Assembly: GCF_005153485.1 (NCBI RefSeq)
Contig: NZ_CP039740.1
Span: forward strand, 3,909,001-3,973,000
Source: Pseudolabrys sp. FHR47
GTDB taxonomy: Bacteria > Pseudomonadota > Alphaproteobacteria > Rhizobiales > Xanthobacteraceae
Length of the DNA stretch: 64,000 nucleotides
Reading direction: 5' to 3'
Shown here piece by piece: positions 17,233 to 25,695 of the stretch. The notes under the pieces were generated by a model. It made no database searches, was not told where the DNA came from, and saw nothing but the letters and a program-made list of their open reading frames with translations. Positions within the stretch are counted from its first letter, which is position 1. The number at the start of each line of letters is the position of its first letter. The position numbers and the translations under genes are program-made.

Positions 17233-18360
17233 TTACTTGACCGGCTGGTGGCCCTGGTTCTCGCCGAAGGCCTCCTCGCGATAGAGGCCGAGGGAATGCA
17301 TGACCGGCAAATCGTTAAAGCAGAACAAACAGGCGTCCTCGCTTGACGAAGAATTGCCGTGCTCGTGGAAGGCCCAGGACGGCACGCAGAAGATATCGCG
17401 CTTCTTCCAGTCGAAGCGCTTGCCGCCGATGATCGAATAGCCCTCGCCCTTGGCGCATTGATAGATCGATGAGCCGGTGTGGCGATGGGCGCGGGTTTTC
17501 TCGCCCGGCCGCAGCATTTGCATCGAGGCGCCGATGGTCTGCATCACCGGGCCGCCGGTGAGCGGGTTGACATAGTTCATCAGCACGCCGTCGAAGGGCG
17601 AGCCGTCGGTCGCCTTGGCGAATTTGGTGAGCGACTCGTAAGTCGGCTCCCATTCGTATTTGAGGAGCGGCGAATAGGGCTTCTGCCAGTCCTGCATGGC
17701 GGGCTGCAAACCGGGCGCGCCCCAGGTGAGCGTCGCGTCGTCGACGGCGTAAGTGACCGGCTGCTTCAGGTCGGGATGCACCTTGTAGAAATTGGCTTCC
17801 AGCGCATTGACCAGCGGAATGTCGAGGCCGTCCTGCCAGATGCAGTCGGTGCCGGAGGCGTCGACGCCGTGCTCGTGCCATGAGCCGTTTGGCGTCAGCA
17901 CGAAATCGTTCTCGCCGAGCGTCATCTTGTGGCCGTCCACGATTGTGTAGGCGCCCTTGCCCTCCATGATGAATCTGAGAGCCGAAGCCGAATGCTGGTG
18001 CGCCGAGGCGGTCTCTCCGGCGCGCATCACCTGCAGGCCGGAATAGAGCCAGCCGACCGCGGCGGCATAATCGCGCCGGCCCGGATTGTTGAGATAGATG
18101 ACGCGGCGGCCGGCCTTTTCCGGCGCGACGAGTTCGATCGAGCGCAGCACCGGCTCGCGCAGGTCCTGATAGCGCCACAGCACCGGCACCGAATCCGATT
18201 TCGGCTCCCAGGGCTCGATCTTGTTGGCCACGGTCCACAGCGCCGCGGCCTCGAATTTCTCGAGATCGCCGTAATAGGCGGTCAGTTCGGCGGTGTCCTC
18301 GACATTGGCCCGGCCGGCGACGTCTTCCCGGTACTGGTCGTGCCTCGGTTGCGCGGTCAT
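17233..18360 (-). CDS. Gentisate 1,2-dioxygenase-like bicupin
   Basis: A 375-residue protein with two cupin domains, as in gentisate and 1-hydroxy-2-naphthoate dioxygenases. The first cupin has the metal-binding set AHQHSASALRF with HEHG further on (residues about 130-195); the second has AHRHTGSSIY and AFHEHGN (about 300-355). It would open the ring of an ortho/para-hydroxylated aromatic acid with Fe(II) and oxygen. The start at 18360 follows AGGAGG by 9 bases. No other aromatic-degradation genes lie nearby, so the exact substrate is open. It ends 17 bases before yqeY starts. Confidence 0.75.
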   Translation of the reverse strand: MTAQPRHDQYREDVAGRANVEDTAELTAYYGDLEKFEAAALWTVANKIEPWEPKSDSVPVLWRYQDLREPVLRSIELVAPEKAGRRVIYLNNPGRRDYAAAVGWLYSGLQVMRAGETASAHQHSASALRFIMEGKGAYTIVDGHKMTLGENDFVLTPNGSWHEHGVDASGTDCIWQDGLDIPLVNALEANFYKVHPDLKQPVTYAVDDATLTWGAPGLQPAMQDWQKPYSPLLKYEWEPTYESLTKFAKATDGSPFDGVLMNYVNPLTGGPVMQTIGASMQMLRPGEKTRAHRHTGSSIYQCAKGEGYSIIGGKRFDWKKRDIFCVPSWAFHEHGNSSSSEDACLFCFNDLPVMHSLGLYREEAFGENQGHQPVK

Positions 18361-18446
18361 GGCCTGAACCTCCTGCCTTCCAAATGCGCGGGGACGACCT
18401 AAAGCCGCCCTTGCCTCACCCGCCATAATACGCAATCAAGAGGCTT

Positions 18447-19649
18447 ATGACACAGGACAAAGCCGCCCCCGGCGGAGCCTGGGCAGAGCCCAAGGCCACC
18501 GCGCTCATCGTGCTCGCCGATGGAACCGTGCTCGAAGGCTTCGGCGTCGGCGCCGAAGGCCACGCCGTCGGCGAAGTCTGCTTCAACACCGCCATGACGG
18601 GCTACGAGGAAATCCTCACCGACCCGTCCTATGCCGGGCAGATCGTCACCTTCACCTTCCCGCATATCGGCAATGTCGGCACCAACGAGGAAGACATCGA
18701 GTCGCTGAACATGGCGGCCCGCCCGGGCGCCTGCGGCGTCATCCTGCGCACCGACATTACCCAGCCCTCGAACTACCGCGCCACCCGCCCGCTCAATGAC
18801 TGGCTGAAGGCGCGCGGCATCATCGGCCTTTCCGGCATCGATACACGGGCGCTGACCGCGCTGATCCGCGAGAAGGGCATGCCGAATGCCGTGATCGCGC
18901 ATTCGCCGTCGGGCAAGTTCGACCTCGAGGCGCTGAAGAAGGAAGCCCGCGAATGGCCGGGCCTGGTCGGCATGGACCTGGTGCCGATGGTGACCAGCGC
19001 GCAGCGCTTCACCTGGGACGAGACCGAGTGGCAGTGGGGCAAGGGCTACGGCCGGCAGGACAAGCCGGAATTCCATGTCGTCGCGGTGGACTACGGCATC
19101 AAGCGCAACATCCTGCGCCTCTTGGCCAGCGCCGGCTGCAAGGTGACCGTGGTGCCGGCGACGACAAGCTATGACGAGATCATGGCGCTCAAGCCCGACG
19201 GCGTGTTCCTGTCGAACGGCCCCGGCGATCCGGCCGAGACCGGAAAATACGCGGTGCCGGTCATTCAGCAGGTGGTGAAATCGGGCACGCCGACCTTCGG
19301 CATTTGTTTGGGCCACCAGATGCTCGGCCTCGCGCTCGGCGGCACCACGATGAAGATGCATCAGGGCCACCACGGCGCCAATCATCCGGTGAAGGATATC
19401 ACGACCGGCAAGGTCGAGATCACGTCGATGAACCACGGCTTCGCGCTCGACAAGGACAGTCTGCCGGCCAGCGTCGAGCAGACGCACTTCTCGCTCTTTG
19501 ACGGGTCGAACGCTGGCATCGCACTCAAGGACAAACCGGTGTTCTCGGTGCAGTACCACCCCGAGGCCTCGCCGGGCCCGCGCGACAGCCATTATCTGTT
19601 CCAGCGGTTTGTCGAGCTGATGCGGGAGAAGAAGAAGGCGAAGGTTTAG
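18447..19649 (+). CDS. carA: Carbamoyl-phosphate synthase small subunit
   Basis: A 400-residue glutamine-hydrolysing subunit that feeds ammonia to CarB for arginine and pyrimidine synthesis. The N-terminal CarA domain ([20 protein letters not shown], residues 46-65) is followed by a class I amidotransferase domain with nucleophile Cys287 in FGICLGHQ and the His-Glu pair in [10 protein letters not shown]. Length is normal. CarB is not adjacent: it begins 6 kb downstream at 25727, with unrelated genes between. A cloverleaf-like repeat follows the stop. Confidence 0.95.
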   Translation: MTQDKAAPGGAWAEPKATALIVLADGTVLEGFGVGAEGHAVGEVCFNTAMTGYEEILTDPSYAGQIVTFTFPHIGNVGTNEEDIESLNMAARPGACGVILRTDITQPSNYRATRPLNDWLKARGIIGLSGIDTRALTALIREKGMPNAVIAHSPSGKFDLEALKKEAREWPGLVGMDLVPMVTSAQRFTWDETEWQWGKGYGRQDKPEFHVVAVDYGIKRNILRLLASAGCKVTVVPATTSYDEIMALKPDGVFLSNGPGDPAETGKYAVPVIQQVVKSGTPTFGICLGHQMLGLALGGTTMKMHQGHHGANHPVKDITTGKVEITSMNHGFALDKDSLPASVEQTHFSLFDGSNAGIALKDKPVFSVQYHPEASPGPRDSHYLFQRFVELMREKKKAKV

Positions 19650-19654
19650 TTCTT

Positions 19655-19744
19655 CGTCATTCCGGACGACTTGCGCAGCAAGTCGATCCGGAATCCAGCG
19701 CTGGATTCCGGGTTCGCGTGCTTTGCACGCGCCCCGGAATGACG
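19655..19744. repeat. Cloverleaf-like dispersed repeat, copy 2
   Basis: Outer arms CGTCATTCCGG (19655-19665) and CCGGAATGACG (19734-19744) enclose three hairpins: GACTTGC-GCA-GCAAGTC, the palindrome CCGGAATCCAG-CG-CTGGATTCCGG, and CGCGTGC-TTT-GCACGCG. It fills the gap between carA and the cupin gene and shares its outer and inner words with the other dispersed copies. Confidence 0.8.
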
Positions 19745-19783
19745 GCGATTGAACCCGATGCCGCGCGGGACGTTTGATAGATC

Positions 19784-20305
19784 ATGCAAACGCCCATCAC
19801 CTATTTCTTCCACGACGACGGCGCGGTGCCGAACAATCCAGCGCTGCCGATGCTGGTCTACAAGGCCGCGCTCGATCTTTCCGGCGTACGCGACCCGGAA
19901 GCCGAAATCGAAAGACTGTTCGACGCCCATGACTGGGGGCATGGCCGCTGGCGCAATGGCATCTTCCCCTATGCGCACTATCACTCAATGATTCACGAGG
20001 TGCTCGGCATCGCCCGCGGCACCGCCAAGGTGCGCTTCGGCGGCAACAACGGCGAGGTGCTCGATCTCGCGCCGGGCGACATCGCCGTGCTGCCGGCCGG
20101 CACCGGGCATCAGCGGCTCGCGGCATCGTCCGATCTCGTGGTCATCGGCGGCTATCCGCCGGAAGGCACCTACGATCTGTGCCGCGGCGACCGGCCCTCG
20201 GACCGGGATCGGGCCCTCAAGACGATTCCGAACGTGCCGCTGCCGGGCTGCGACCCGGTCGGCGGCAAGAATGGCGCGCTGACGATGCTGTGGCGCGGCG
20301 CCTAG
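19784..20305 (+). CDS. Cupin protein, YjlB-like
   Basis: A 173-residue single cupin. The N-terminal FFHDDGAVPNNPALPMLVY and the His-containing HYHSMIHEVLGIARGTA, LDLAPGDIAVLPAGTGHQ segments mark the YjlB family of uncharacterised cupins. The His residues probably hold a metal ion. It follows the repeat after carA and stands tail to tail with the DadA-like gene, 3 bases apart. Reaction unknown. Confidence 0.8.
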   Translation: MQTPITYFFHDDGAVPNNPALPMLVYKAALDLSGVRDPEAEIERLFDAHDWGHGRWRNGIFPYAHYHSMIHEVLGIARGTAKVRFGGNNGEVLDLAPGDIAVLPAGTGHQRLAASSDLVVIGGYPPEGTYDLCRGDRPSDRDRALKTIPNVPLPGCDPVGGKNGALTMLWRGA

Positions 20306-20308
20306 GGA

Positions 20309-21541
20309 TCACGCCGCGCGCGGCATGAACGGCGCCGGATCGATGTAAGGCGTCTCGCCTGTCATCATCTCCGCGATCAACCGTCCGGACGCCGCGCCCA
20401 TGGTGAAGCCCTGGTGGCCGTGACCGAAGTGCAGCCACAGCCCGCGATGGCGCGGCGCTTCTCCGATCACCGGCAACATGCTCGCCATGAACGGCCGCGT
20501 GCCGAACCACGGCTCGGGATCGACCGACGTGCCGAGATCGATGAACTCGCGCGCATATCGTTCGGAGCGCTTGAGCTGCGTTTCCTTCGTCGACATGCTG
20601 AAATCGGCAAGGTCGGCGCCGGTCGTGATCCGCAAACCGCGCGCCATCGGCGCAACCACATAGCCGCAGCCGGCGTCGAGCAGCGCCCGGGTCAGCGGCG
20701 CGCCGCCGGCGAAGTGGCGGTGATAACCGCGCTTCATCACCATCGGGAAGCGATAGCCATAAGGCCGCAGAAAAGACGGCGACCACGGCCCGAGCGCGAC
20801 CACGGCAACCGGGGCTTCGACGGTCCCACCGTTGACGGCAACCGACCAGCCTTGCGCCGTCTGCCGCAGCGAAGCAGCCTCGCCGGTCTCGATCGTGCCG
20901 CCGTTGCGCACGAACAATTCAGCGTAGTTCTTCACCAGACGGCCGGGGTCGCGCACCGACCATGGCGCGGTCCAATGAATGGCGCCGATGATGCGCTCGC
21001 CTACCGACGGTTCGAGCGCGCGCAAGGCGGGGCCATCGAGCAGCCGATACGGCACGTTCCACACCGCGCCAACATGCCCGGCCTTGGCGATCGCCTCATC
21101 GAAGGTCGCCTGGTCGCGAAACACATGCAGGTAGCCGTCGCGCTGGATCAGGTTGTCGCTGCCGGACTGATCGATGAGCCCGCTGTGTTCGATAACCGAT
21201 TGAGCGGCCAGCGTCGCATAGGCCATCGAAATCCGCTCATGGCGGTGCGGCTCGGAATTCCACCAGTAGCGCAAGAGCGGCCCGGCTTGCTCGGGCAGCG
21301 CCGCGAGGCGATAGCGGACGTCATTGGCCAGGCCGATCGCGATGCGCGTCAAGCTGACGAGGTCGCGCGGCATGGCGTAAGGCTGCACCGCTTCGCACTG
21401 AATGATGCCGGCATTGCCGTGGCTGGTCTCTTCGCCGGGCCCGCGCCGGTCGACCACCACCACCTGCCAGCCGCGCTTCTGCAAATGCAGGGCCGTCGAG
21501 ACGCCGATCATCCCGGCCCCGAGCACTATTGCCGAACGCAT
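20309..21541 (-). CDS. FAD-dependent D-amino acid dehydrogenase-like protein
   Basis: A 410-residue flavoprotein of the DadA/DAO family. The dinucleotide-binding motif VLGAGMIGVSTALHLQKRG opens the protein, followed by the loop GEETSHGNAGIIQ, and the C-terminal flavin contact HFGHGHQGFTMGAASGRLIA. It probably oxidises a D-amino acid or similar secondary amine and passes electrons to the respiratory chain. It is divergent from the XRE-cupin regulator at 21776, which is the natural candidate to control it; repeated GAAACTAT words lie in the shared promoter region. Confidence 0.8.
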   Translation of the reverse strand: MRSAIVLGAGMIGVSTALHLQKRGWQVVVVDRRGPGEETSHGNAGIIQCEAVQPYAMPRDLVSLTRIAIGLANDVRYRLAALPEQAGPLLRYWWNSEPHRHERISMAYATLAAQSVIEHSGLIDQSGSDNLIQRDGYLHVFRDQATFDEAIAKAGHVGAVWNVPYRLLDGPALRALEPSVGERIIGAIHWTAPWSVRDPGRLVKNYAELFVRNGGTIETGEAASLRQTAQGWSVAVNGGTVEAPVAVVALGPWSPSFLRPYGYRFPMVMKRGYHRHFAGGAPLTRALLDAGCGYVVAPMARGLRITTGADLADFSMSTKETQLKRSERYAREFIDLGTSVDPEPWFGTRPFMASMLPVIGEAPRHRGLWLHFGHGHQGFTMGAASGRLIAEMMTGETPYIDPAPFMPRAA

Positions 21542-21575
21542 TGGAGTCCTGCCTTCTGTCCTGCCGATGCCGGAC

Positions 21576-21748
21576 GAAACTATGTTTTCAATTTCAGAAA
21601 CTATTTACACCAAAGGAACCTGGCTTGCACGCCCGTTTTGTGGACGAAGGCCGTAGAATCGTCCGAAATTACCTAGTTTGTGGCAATTTTCTACCGAAAA
21701 AGGCGACTTCAAGGAACGGAAGATAGTTTTCATAATTTGAAATATTTC
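21576..21748. promoter_or_regulatory. Putative operators of the XRE-cupin regulator
   Basis: The divergent, AT-rich intergenic region contains GAAACTAT at 21576-21583 and again at 21597-21604, 21 bases apart (two helical turns), an inverted variant ATAGTTTTC at 21723-21731 and the palindrome GAAATATTTC at 21739-21748. Such repeats suit binding by the XRE dimer. Confidence 0.45.
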
Positions 21749-21775
21749 ACGAAACGCGAATGTTCTGTGGTAGCC

Positions 21776-22444
21776 ATGGCGGCGATGACCGATACGCTCC
21801 CCAGCAAACTCGCCCCGTCGCAGCTCGGGCCCTGCCTGATGGCCGCGCGCAAGGCGCGGGGCGTCACCTTGAAGCAGCTGGCCGAACGCAGCGGCATTTC
21901 CATCTCCAGCCTGTCCAAGGTGGAAAACGGCCTGATGTCGCTGACCTACGACAAGCTGCTACAGGTGGCGAACGGGCTGGGCATCGAGATCACCGAGCTG
22001 TTCTACACGCCGCAAGCGGATACCCTTGCCGCGCAACGGCCGCTGGTGACCGGCCGCCGCAGCCTAGCACGGCAGGGCAGCGGCCAGGTGGTCGAGGCCG
22101 ACGCCTATACTTACAAATTCCGCTGTACGGATCTGGTCGGCAAACGCATGGTGCCATTCCTGGTCGAGGTCCGCGCCCGCAGCCTCGACGAGTTCGGCCC
22201 GCTGCTGAAGCACGCCGGCGAAGAGTATATCCAGGTCCTCGATGGCCGCATCGAAGTGCACACCGAGTTCTATGCCCCCGAGATTCTGGAAGCCGGCGAC
22301 GGCATTTATCTCGACAGCAATATGGGCCACGCCTATCTCAACGCCGGCGATGCCCCGGCCCAGTGCCTGTGCGTCTGCACGGCGGAAGATCACGATACGG
22401 TCGAGGCGCTCCGCCAGAGCGTGACCCGCACCGCAGCCCTTTGA
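21776..22444 (+). CDS. XRE-family regulator with C-terminal cupin
   Basis: A 222-residue DNA-binding sensor. Residues about 15-75 form a Cro/CI-type helix-turn-helix (RGVTLKQLAERSGISISSLSKVENG); residues about 130-215 are a cupin (EYIQVLDGRIEVHTEFY, GDGIYLDSNMGHAY) that would bind a small effector. The family usually represses amine or amino-acid catabolism genes, and the divergent FAD oxidase is the probable target. The start may be 21776 or 21785; neither has a good ribosome-binding site, and the frame is open from 21680. Confidence 0.85.
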   Translation: MAAMTDTLPSKLAPSQLGPCLMAARKARGVTLKQLAERSGISISSLSKVENGLMSLTYDKLLQVANGLGIEITELFYTPQADTLAAQRPLVTGRRSLARQGSGQVVEADAYTYKFRCTDLVGKRMVPFLVEVRARSLDEFGPLLKHAGEEYIQVLDGRIEVHTEFYAPEILEAGDGIYLDSNMGHAYLNAGDAPAQCLCVCTAEDHDTVEALRQSVTRTAAL

Positions 22445-22454
22445 GCGTCATCCC

Positions 22455-23147
22455 ATGGACTGGATCAGCTTCTACGATTTCAAGCACTCGGTGATCTATG
22501 TGAATGCGCGCCATCGCGACGTTCACTATGAGACCATTGCGAAAGACATCCGCGCGCTGGTGCCCTCGCCCGACGCCATCGTCATGGACTACGGCTGCGG
22601 CGAAGCGACGAGCGCGGCGCTGGTGGCGGAGGCGTGCAAACACCTCACACTGGTCGAGGCGGCGCCGAATGTGCGCGCAGCCTTGCGCGAGCGTTATGCG
22701 GCGAACCCGAAAATGTCGGTGATGAGCCCGGACGAAGCGGCGGCGACGCCCGACCACTCGGTCGACATGATCGTACTGCACTCGGTGGCGCAGTATCTCA
22801 CCGCCGCCGAACTCGACGCCATGATGGCGACGTTCCACCGCCTGCTGAAACCGACCGGCACCTTCGTGCTCGGCGACATCGTGCCGCCGCAGATGGCCTC
22901 GGTATGGGCCGCGTTGTCGCTGCTGAAATTCGGCGCCGCCAACGGCTTCTTCTGGGCCGCGGTCGGCGGGCTGATCCGCATCCTGGTGTCGGACTATTTC
23001 ACGCTGAAGAAGACGCACGGCCTGTCGCACTACACCGAGGCCGAGGCGCTGGCGAAACTCAAGGCCGCGGGCTTCGAACCCAAACGCGCCGCGCACAATA
23101 CTGGCCACAACCAGCACCGCATGACATTCATCTCGAAGCCGGCGTGA
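22455..23147 (+). CDS. Class I SAM-dependent methyltransferase
   Basis: A 230-residue methyltransferase. The SAM-binding glycine loop is VMDYGCGEATSAALVAE (residues about 43-59), with the acidic LVEAAPNV strand after it and the motif HSVDMIVLHSVAQYLT as motif IV. The C-terminal half has a hydrophobic segment (VWAALSLLKFGAANGFFWAAV) that may be a membrane or substrate contact. It starts 11 bases after the XRE-cupin regulator on the same strand, so both may share a transcript. The substrate is unknown. Confidence 0.75.
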   Translation: MDWISFYDFKHSVIYVNARHRDVHYETIAKDIRALVPSPDAIVMDYGCGEATSAALVAEACKHLTLVEAAPNVRAALRERYAANPKMSVMSPDEAAATPDHSVDMIVLHSVAQYLTAAELDAMMATFHRLLKPTGTFVLGDIVPPQMASVWAALSLLKFGAANGFFWAAVGGLIRILVSDYFTLKKTHGLSHYTEAEALAKLKAAGFEPKRAAHNTGHNQHRMTFISKPA

Positions 23148-23200
23148 GCGCCGCCGTGGTTAATAGCGGCGTTAACCGCAATCCAAAATGCCGCAGCCTG

Positions 23201-23230
23201 TTAACGACCATGTGATCGCGGCAGTATAGG
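23201..23230 (+). promoter_or_regulatory. Possible promoter of the tRNA-like gene
   Basis: TTAACG (23201) and TATAGG (23225) with an 18-base spacer, ending 10 bases before the tRNA-like 5' end. A plausible sigma-70 promoter. Confidence 0.35.
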
Positions 23231-23240
23231 CTTCGCACAT

Positions 23241-23316
23241 GGCCCGGTGGCGGAGCGCGTACGCAAAGGACCCCGCAAGGTCCTTCACCCTGGTTCAAAT
23301 CCAGGCTGGGCCTCCA
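23241..23316 (+). tRNA. tRNA-Cys-like gene with enlarged anticodon loop
   Basis: A 76-base cloverleaf with encoded CCA. Acceptor GGCCCGG pairs with CTGGGCC (one G-U); discriminator is T73, the cysteine identity base. D stem GCG/CGC closes a 9-base loop lacking the usual GG. T arm is CCTGG-TTCAAAT-CCAGG. The anticodon arm is abnormal: AAGGA/TCCTT closes a 10-base loop CCCCGCAAGG, which can refold as a 7-bp stem with the 6-base loop CCGCAA; GCA (Cys) is present, but position 33 is not T. All stems are intact, so it is either a recent pseudogene or a specialised tRNA-like RNA. Confidence 0.6.
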
Positions 23317-23430
23317 CTCTTTCAGCCGCTGCCGCGGCGTTGACTTCTCTTCGCCGCTCGCCCGACACTGATCGCCAGCGTCATCGTCCGCGAAAGCGGA
23401 CGACCCAGCGCTTCGAAGAAAGAGCTGGAT

Positions 23431-23452
23431 CCCCCGCCTTCGCGGGGGATGA
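23431..23452. repeat. Dispersed palindrome, copy 3
   Basis: ATCCCCCGC-CTTC-GCGGGGGAT (arms vary by one base) in the context CTGG...GATGACAG, nearly the same as copy 1. It lies between the tRNA-like gene and the AtuA gene. Confidence 0.75.
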
Positions 23453-23482
23453 CAGCGAAGGGGCGGGCCAGGAAACGCGGAC

Positions 23483-24838
23483 ATGGCAGAGCGAATGCTG
23501 ATCGGCGCCGGCGCCGGTTATTCCGGCGACCGCATCGATGCCCCGATTGCCGTAGTGCGTGATCTCAAGGCCTCCGGCGAACGCGCCGCCATCATCTTCG
23601 AAACGCTCGGCGAACGGACCTTGGCGCTGGCGCAATTGCGCCGCCGGGAGAATCCCGGCCTTGGTTATGAGCCGAAGCTCAAAGCCCTGCTGACGCCGGT
23701 GCTCAAGGACTGCGTCGAGTCGAAGATTTCCATCGTCGGTAATTTCGGCGCCGGCAATCCGCCGGCGGCCGCGAAGCTGATCGCCGACCTCGCCGCCGAG
23801 CAGAAGGTGCGGGCGAAAATCGGCGTCGTTACCGGCGACGACATGCTCGGGCCGGAAGGCATCGAGGTGTTGCGCGCTGCGAGCAATGAATTGCCTGACG
23901 ACAAATCGCTGGTTTCCGCGAATGCCTATCTCGGCGCGGCGCCCATCGTCGAAGCTTTGGGCGAAGGCGCCGACGTCGTCGTCACCGGCCGCGTCGCCGA
24001 TCCGGCGCTGACGCTGGGACCGCTCATTCATGCTTTTGGCTGGGCTTATGACGACTGGCACCGGCTCGGCGTCGGCACCATGGCCGGGCATCTGCTCGAA
24101 TGCGGCGCGCAGGTCACCGGCGGCTACTTCGCCGATCCCGGATGGAAGGATGTGCCGGAGCCGGATAACATCGGCTTTCCCATCGCCGCCATCGAACGCG
24201 ATGCGAGCTTCGTCATCGGCAAGGCGCAAGGCGGCGGCCTCGTCGATCGCCGCACCGTCGCCGAGCAACTGCTCTATGAGGTGCACGACCCGGCCGCTTA
24301 TCTCACGCCCGACGTCACCGCCGACATCAGCAACGCTGAGATCGTCGAACTCGGCCAGGACCGCGTGCGCGTCGACGGCATCACCGGGCACCAGCGGCCC
24401 GACACGCTGAAGGTGACGGTCTGTTACGACGGCGGCTGGCTGGCCGAAGGCGAGATCTCCTATTACGGCCCGAACGCGCTGGCCCGCGCGCGGCTTGCCG
24501 CCGATGTGGTGAAGAAGCGCAGCCCGAAGGACATCCGCATCCGCTGCGACATCATCGGCGTGCTCAGCGTGCTCGGCGACGATGGCGGCAGCGCCTTCAA
24601 CGACATCGACTCATTCGGCGAGCCGACGCGCGACGTGCGCCTGCGCGTCGCCTTTGCCGGCAACGACAAAGCGCTGGTCGAGCGTGGTCTGCAGGAAGTC
24701 GAGGCTTTGTACTGCGCCGGGCCGGCGGCCGGCGGCGGCATTCGCCTCGCGCTGCGCCCGCGCATTGCCGCGACCTCATGCTTCATTCCGCGCAGCGCCG
24801 TGACGCCAAAAGTCGAGATCGTGGAGGCGCGGTCATGA
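23483..24838 (+). CDS. AtuA-family protein (DUF1446)
   Basis: A 451-residue protein of the acyclic terpene utilisation AtuA family. The opening LIGAGAGYSGDRIDA, the NFGAGNPPAAAKLI and GRVADPALTLGPLIHAFGW stretches and the late PAAGGGIRLALRPRI are typical. In Pseudomonas AtuA belongs to citronellol degradation, but the family is much broader and its reaction is unresolved; no other atu genes are seen here. AGGAAA lies 8 bases upstream of the ATG. The stop overlaps the next gene's ATG as ATGA. Confidence 0.8.
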   Translation: MAERMLIGAGAGYSGDRIDAPIAVVRDLKASGERAAIIFETLGERTLALAQLRRRENPGLGYEPKLKALLTPVLKDCVESKISIVGNFGAGNPPAAAKLIADLAAEQKVRAKIGVVTGDDMLGPEGIEVLRAASNELPDDKSLVSANAYLGAAPIVEALGEGADVVVTGRVADPALTLGPLIHAFGWAYDDWHRLGVGTMAGHLLECGAQVTGGYFADPGWKDVPEPDNIGFPIAAIERDASFVIGKAQGGGLVDRRTVAEQLLYEVHDPAAYLTPDVTADISNAEIVELGQDRVRVDGITGHQRPDTLKVTVCYDGGWLAEGEISYYGPNALARARLAADVVKKRSPKDIRIRCDIIGVLSVLGDDGGSAFNDIDSFGEPTRDVRLRVAFAGNDKALVERGLQEVEALYCAGPAAGGGIRLALRPRIAATSCFIPRSAVTPKVEIVEARS

Positions 24839-25224
24839 CACGGCTCGAACTGCACGCACTGGCCCATGCCCGCACCGGCGACAAGGGCAACCGGCTCAAT
24901 ATCTCGCTGATCGCCTACGAGCCGGCGATCTATCCGCTGCTCGTGCGGCATGTCACCGAGGCTGCCGTCGCCATGCGCTTCATCCATCGCAAGCCATCGT
25001 CGGTGAAGCGGTACGAACTGCCGAAGATGCACGCGCTCAATTTCGTGCTCGACGACGTCCTCGACGGCGGCGTGACGCAGGCGCTCAACCTCGATTCCCA
25101 CGGCAAGACGCTGAGCTTCCATCTGCTTGGCATGCGCATTCCGGTGCCTGACGAGCTTGCAAAATACGCCAAGGTTGGCGCCCCGGATGCGGCCGCGATC
25201 ATGGACAGCGCTCGGCGCGAATAG
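24835..25224 (+). CDS. AtuA-associated small protein
   Basis: A 129-residue protein that regularly follows AtuA. It has LHALAHARTGDKGNRLNISLIAY at the N-terminus and ALNFVLDDVLDGGVTQALNLDSHGKTL in the middle, both recurrent in the family. It is probably a subunit or partner of AtuA. The ATG overlaps the AtuA stop as ATGA, with GGAGG 8 bases upstream, so the pair is translationally coupled. Confidence 0.8.
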   Translation: MTRLELHALAHARTGDKGNRLNISLIAYEPAIYPLLVRHVTEAAVAMRFIHRKPSSVKRYELPKMHALNFVLDDVLDGGVTQALNLDSHGKTLSFHLLGMRIPVPDELAKYAKVGAPDAAAIMDSARRE

Positions 25225-25263
25225 TATGACGCTGCCGGTTCGAACGGCTGGCAGGCAGAGTCA

Positions 25264-25470
25264 ATGTCGAAACAGGAACAGCGCGCGGAGGCCGAGCGGC
25301 TGATGCGCGAGGCGATGGAGCGCAAGGGCCTCGCCGTGAAGCAGGGTGATACCCGTATCGAGACCAAGTGCGGCAAGTGCGGCGCCGTCAACAAGGTCTC
25401 GGCCAAGGCGGGCGAGACCCGCGTCATGTACAAGTGCAAGGAATGCGGGCACGAACAGCGGGCGATGTGA
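25264..25470 (+). CDS. Small zinc-ribbon protein (68 aa)
   Basis: A 68-residue protein: a charged helical start (MSKQEQRAEAERLMREAMER) followed by a zinc ribbon with two CxxC knuckles, CGKC and CKEC, 14 residues apart. Such ribbons bind nucleic acid or proteins; nothing specific can be said. It starts 39 bases after the AtuA partner and could be part of the same transcript, but its AGGCAGAG ribosome-binding site is weak. Confidence 0.7.
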   Translation: MSKQEQRAEAERLMREAMERKGLAVKQGDTRIETKCGKCGAVNKVSAKAGETRVMYKCKECGHEQRAM

Positions 25471-25656
25471 GGCCGGCGGCGGGACGCATCCGGATTTTCC
25501 GCGGAATCGTGACAATTTGAGGCGAACCCGCGCCAAGTACTTGTGGCTTGAGGGGTTTCAGAGGCTTCCCACCCCGCCGATTCTGGTCTAAGCACCCCTC
25601 GCGGCCCAGCGCCGCCCTCTTCGCAGAATTGCGCTTTCCGGCCGGCTGACCGGTTT

Positions 25657-25695
25657 CTTTCAGCCTGAAAGCGCGCGAAAGCGCGCCCTTTTTTT
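25657..25695 (+). terminator. Terminator or attenuator before carB
   Basis: GCGCGC-GAAA-GCGCGC (25671-25686) followed by CC and seven Ts (25689-25695). It is preceded by the overlapping hairpin CTTTCA-GCC-TGAAAG (25657-25671), which shares a base and may exclude it. The T-run ends 31 bases before the carB ATG, so it acts either as the end of the upstream transcript or as a carB attenuator. Confidence 0.65.

Noticed and set aside
23241..23316. Reading the tRNA-like gene as tRNA-Leu because of its GTGGCGGA D arm
   Set aside because: There is no long variable arm, the discriminator is T, and the acceptor GGC...GCC-T-CCA fits tRNA-Cys.
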